A stretch of DNA of 64,000 bases from Mesocentrotus franciscanus (lineage: Eukaryota; Echinodermata; Echinoidea; Camarodonta; Strongylocentrotidae). Every line of letters begins with the position of its first letter. Position 1 is the stretch's first letter. Of the stretch, positions 60,010 to 64,000 are shown piece by piece. The notes beneath the pieces are model-generated. The model did not search any database and was not told the origin of the DNA. It worked only from the letters and a program-made list of their open reading frames with translations. Position numbers and translations under genes: made by a program. The DNA is taken from assembly GCA_037976565.1 (NCBI GenBank), contig CP137675.1, forward strand, positions 31,695,820 to 31,759,819, read 5' to 3'.

Positions 60010-62045
60010 CATCTATAAGGGTAAGATAAGTACTACTTAGCGAAGTAATAGCTTGATGAGATGATAGTCTACATTCTTTCATACCAGCTAATATCCATTT
60101 CGATTACGTAATAATCGCTTTGATGTAGATAATGGGGAAGTGAGATGAATTTCGTACAAAATACACATCAAGGACAAGCTGGGTACTTTGGGAGAAAGCT
60201 TTCTTAATACTTACAGGTACATGAATCAGTTCAATCCTCCCTTTGTCCCACGGTTTCATAGTAGGGCGCACAATTAATTCCAATCGAGAAGATTGATAAA
60301 TCTGTGTAAAAAGCAAAGGTAGAAATGAGGAGAACTTAGCGATAAGTACTTTGATTATGATTGGTTTTTCTTTCATCGGAGTATCATGTGATTACATATA
60401 TATACTTTTTCACAAAAAGATTACTGTACAAGTTTCAATGATATAAAGTTTTTTCATATGGTGTAGTTTTACTCCGTGAGCTCACATTGCATTGTTTTCT
60501 ACATGATCTATTGAGAATTAACTAGATATTTTAATTTTCCCTTACTTACTTACTCTAAAATCATTTTCGACGGCTTTTTTTAATGTCATATGAGTGGAGA
60601 TATTATCCTCCATTAATTTCCCCCCTTTAATTTACATTTATCCTGAAAATAGGACAATTCCCCTACAGACACCGTATCTATGTTTTACAAGTTTCCACCA
60701 CCAAAACGGGGAAATAATCCAATTGATTCGATTCAATTTCACTTCCAATTACTTGATCTATCATCATTGTTTCTTAGAAAAGAAGAGGCAGTAAAGGTGG
60801 GTAATATATCAATGTGTTTGACGTATCGTCTGGCACTTTAAAAGTGACAACATCAGTCCGCCTGCTGCTCTCGTAAATGTCATCCCAAGTATCCCCAGAC
60901 CAATAAACGAGCCTGTCTGTCTCAACGAAGAACCCAATAAACGTCTATGCAAGAACCCCTTCAACACAAGCCCGCTTTCGATCTCTTCATAAAGCACATA
61001 AAAATTATAGGTTATCCCCTTGGGTTGTACACGTAAGCCCGCCTAGACTTCTTGGCATGGAAGAGGAAAAGTATGTATTATACATGAAGGCCATAGCAGG
61101 ATATTTTATCATGATTTTTGGCAAATATATGAGATCGGAAATTCCATACATTTGGGTTTAATAACATACCCAATCATTCATTTCCTCTCTCGAGGGCATG
61201 CGCAGTATGAGCTCGCTGCCAGTTGAGAATGATCTATGTGTTGTAATAAAGCTGATGATGGGACGTATCAAAACAGATTAAGATGAATTTGGTTGTTTAG
61301 TTGCTACCATCATGACAGTGACGACAACGATGATGATGGAGTGCGTGATCGTCTTCCACGTCACTGCCATCGCTAGCTGAGGTCAGCTTGGTTATTTGCC
61401 GGTCACGTCTTTAATTATTTGACATGATTATGACGATAGAGAGGGGCAAGGGGTGAGGACGCAATCTTTGCAGGAAATATGCGGAGGGTAGATACATAAG
61501 AGAAGGAAGGAAGGAAAATAAAAGAGAAAAACGAGAAAGAATGTAGAGAGGAAATCATCAACTATAGGAGAGAAAAAAAGATCTTCTGGACAATGCAGAA
61601 GCACTTTACCCAGTTGAATTCAGTGTACAAAAAGATTATAACATATAATACAATGGTAACAAATCTGATATATTTGTCATGGTTTTTCTTTGTATGTCAT
61701 GATTTGTAATTTTGCGCCGTTCTCAGTGTTAAATAATGTACACATTTATGAAAGTACTTTGAAAACGATCCACGCTTTAAAACTAGAGGTCAGTAATAAC
61801 GTAATTAGATGCTCGGGTTTTCATTTAGAAATATAAAGTATACAGTTAAATAATTAGGACTCCTAGGGGTTTGCATAATGATAGTCATCGGTATAATGGA
61901 AGACAGTTAGTAGACAGTGCTTGTGATGATACGATGGATACTGATATGGAGACGTGGTTTACTCATTATTAAAGATAATTGGTCTATTTTCCTTTGATGT
62001 AGTTTCAATTAAACTAATTGCGGAGGTTTCCTGATATTAATCTCT

Positions 62046-62046
<1 letters not shown>
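60010..62046. other. Intergenic, nothing recognised
   Basis: A purine-rich patch at 61495-61580. No genes. Confidence 0.4.
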
Positions 62047-62080
<34 letters not shown>

Positions 62081-62150
62081 TCTGTCCCTTCCTTTCCATC
62101 TGCCTTCTCTTTGCTCTCTCTCTCTCTCTCTCTCTCTCTTTCTACCTCCC
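62047..62150. repeat. CT microsatellite pair
   Basis: (CT)n at 62050-62083 and 62115-62140. Confidence 0.95.
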
Positions 62151-63794
62151 TTCCATATCTGACATTCCTTTCCATTCCCTTTTTTCTATCCCTTTGGATG
62201 CCTCTCTTTCTGTATCACTTCCACATCCCCCGACCCACACAAATACCCTCCTGATTTCTTTCTTTTTTCCCTTTAATATCTCTCATCAATAAATACATAC
62301 CAGAACTAGCGATTTTTAGAAGATACATGTCATCACGCGTTCACTTGAGCCCAAGGCCTTCAAATACAGAAGAAAATATGAGTTCCATTACTATTGACGC
62401 TATTTGTGTCAGAAAATTATCAAAACGTGCCACTTTAGTAGTTATACGGCGTGTGTGTGGATACGCCCTTGAATGGTGACGCTACGCCATCCAAGTCGAC
62501 ATACATTATGCGGTCTGCCATTTATGAGATAATCAGATCAACGTCTCCTCCAGACAATGGACTACGTCGAGTGTAATTCGAGGCAGGGAAAGCGAATCTA
62601 TTCATCGGCAGAGGCTTTTCTACAGCTCATAGAATATGGAGTTATTATTATCGATGACGCCAAAATTTCTTCGCCAGAGCAGATTTTTATGAATAACTTC
62701 TCAAGATTACCTGACGTGTCTGAACTCTGAAGGTTAGCAGTGTGTTGTTAGAGGAGCGTGTAAGTGAATTCACAAAGATGTTTAAGATTATACAATTTAT
62801 TTGAGTGTTGCTAAGCAATAAACTAAAAAAAGGAGTCTCACAGGCCAGAAAATTCCATTAACGCCAATAATTTTCCAAGATTAACTAAATTCAAAGATAC
62901 TGAAAGGTCAACAGCATCTTGTGAAGTAAGGATGAAAGTAAAAATTCAACAAAGAGAACTAAATTAATGTAAATCCTTGTAAATCCTTAAACAAAAAGTA
63001 AGAAGCCACACAGGCTGGAAAAAAAACTTACATTAACAGAAATACAGTTCGAATAATGTCACAAGGTGGTTGTCATGGATTGTCACATGTGCTTAAAATA
63101 CAACCACACTTTATGCAGGTATATGCATTACGCGTATGCTATCTACCTATCTATCTATCTGTTTACGATAACTACATACACAGTAGAGCTTTTCGTCTTG
63201 CACTCATCGGAGTAAAATTTAGTATGTTTTATTCACTGTTATTATTCGATTTTATATTACAAATCAACTCCATGATGACCTTAGACGCAAGTACACAACT
63301 CAGCAAATTGCGGATCTAAGAAAAATTACTATAATCAGATCAGTTTTTTTATTTCTCTCTGAAGTTTAGTACATTCCAAAGTAATTTGACGCAGAGGAAG
63401 TGCACCTATTCAGCTGATACAAGTAAATATACCTTCTTAAAGCACGTTGCACTCGAGGCGTCATTATGCTGACGCAAGACTGCGTCAGAAACTACCAAGG
63501 ACTTAACAAAGACAGAGAGAGAAAGAGAGACATCGCACAAAAAATGAATTGCAAAATGAACATTGAATTAAATCAGTTGCACAGGGGGTATTGTGCGAAC
63601 ACTTTTACACAAGAGCACTGGCTAATAAACAACCTCCGCGAAAAAGACATGAAATAGTTTTGCAAATATAACTGTTTTCTGGTTGCAGATTTTCCCAACA
63701 TATTGATAACGTTGATATTGACACAGTATACCATATCACATTCATTCGATACAAATGGGGCATTGTACAGAGTTATGTCAACACTCTACCATAA
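62151..63794. other. Intergenic, nothing gene-like
   Basis: A short (CTAT)n at 63142-63160. Around 62820-63020 two segments share AAAAAG.AG...CACAGGC.(G)GAAAA wording and may be an old duplication of about 190 bases. Confidence 0.35.
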
Positions 63795-63992
63795 ACCGGA
63801 CCGCTGAACGCATCACATGCGCACGGAAGCACATCGGGGGTAATAACTCGCTTCCTCTGCGGAGAGACTCAGACGATGGACCACATCTTGCAGTGCGGCG
63901 GAACGGGTTGCACAGATGAAGACCTGACCCTTGTAAATGAGACGGCCATGGCAGCCATGGCAGCCATCGGGCGATGGAAGAACTTAATTTAA
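63795..63992 (+). mobile_element. 5'-truncated non-LTR retrotransposon, C-terminal coding end
   Basis: An open frame ends at TAA (63990-63992). It encodes a segment with FLCGETQTMDHILQC followed by CTDEDLTLVNETAMA, the cysteine/histidine region and closing helix typical of the C-terminus of non-LTR reverse transcriptase ORFs (RTE/jockey-like). It has no start and no RT domain. It is followed at once by an AATTT-repeat tail that runs off the window end. A dead 5'-truncated copy. Confidence 0.8.
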
Positions 63993-64000
63993 TTTAATTT

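Overview
This is an AT-rich, gene-poor window of animal nuclear DNA. It shows spliced exons with GT/AG borders, tRNA-derived SINEs with ATT-type tails, a non-LTR retrotransposon end, a Penelope-type ribozyme motif, many fold-back/MITE elements and very many CT, CA, ATT and AGT microsatellites. Together with a large leucine-rich-repeat receptor carried in one long exon, this suggests a marine invertebrate deuterostome, most likely a sea urchin or other echinoderm. That assignment is inference; no species-specific marker was identified.

Only two protein genes can be supported. (1) On the + strand at 1458-6946 is the 3' part of a spliced gene. Four exons (1458-1662, 2481-2647, 4682-4804, 6311-6946) join with matching phases into about 376 codons ending at a stop. 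The product is a basic, probably nuclear protein with a CX2CX13CX2C zinc-binding motif; I cannot name the family. Its introns carry a dispersed repeat, a fold-back element, a hairpin element and a SINE. A decayed second copy of the C-terminal coding sequence lies just after the stop. (2) On the - strand at 12306-14351 is a 681-codon single-pass LRR receptor with LRRNT, LRRs, LRRCT, one transmembrane helix and a short tail ending in a class I PDZ ligand. It has no TIR, Ig or kinase domain.

The rest is intergenic. 15.0-15.3 kb holds a small element with a hammerhead-ribozyme-like core between perfect 31-bp inverted repeats. 16-20 kb holds SINEs and an AAT array. 22.5-23.2 kb is a tandem repeat of roughly 200 bp units carrying CT/CA tracts. 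26.0-27.2 kb holds two head-to-head copies of a hairpin element also present at 2.7-3.2 kb. 30.5-31.0 kb and 45.9-46.7 kb hold related TTAA-flanked MITEs. 38.7-39.0 kb is a long AGT array. 42.0-42.3 kb is a second copy of the 2-kb fold-back element. 45.8-48.9 kb is a nested transposon cluster enclosing a 1.5-kb purine-strand minisatellite. 52105-52604 is a 500-N assembly gap. 55.4-55.7 kb is a second copy of the 0.9-kb repeat. 58.0-58.7 kb is a GAGA/GATA minisatellite. The window ends in a 5'-truncated non-LTR retrotransposon.

The two genes show no evident functional link. The most interesting material is in the mobile-element fraction: the hammerhead-like motif, the hairpin elements whose two arms diverge in step, and the layered insertions at 46-49 kb.
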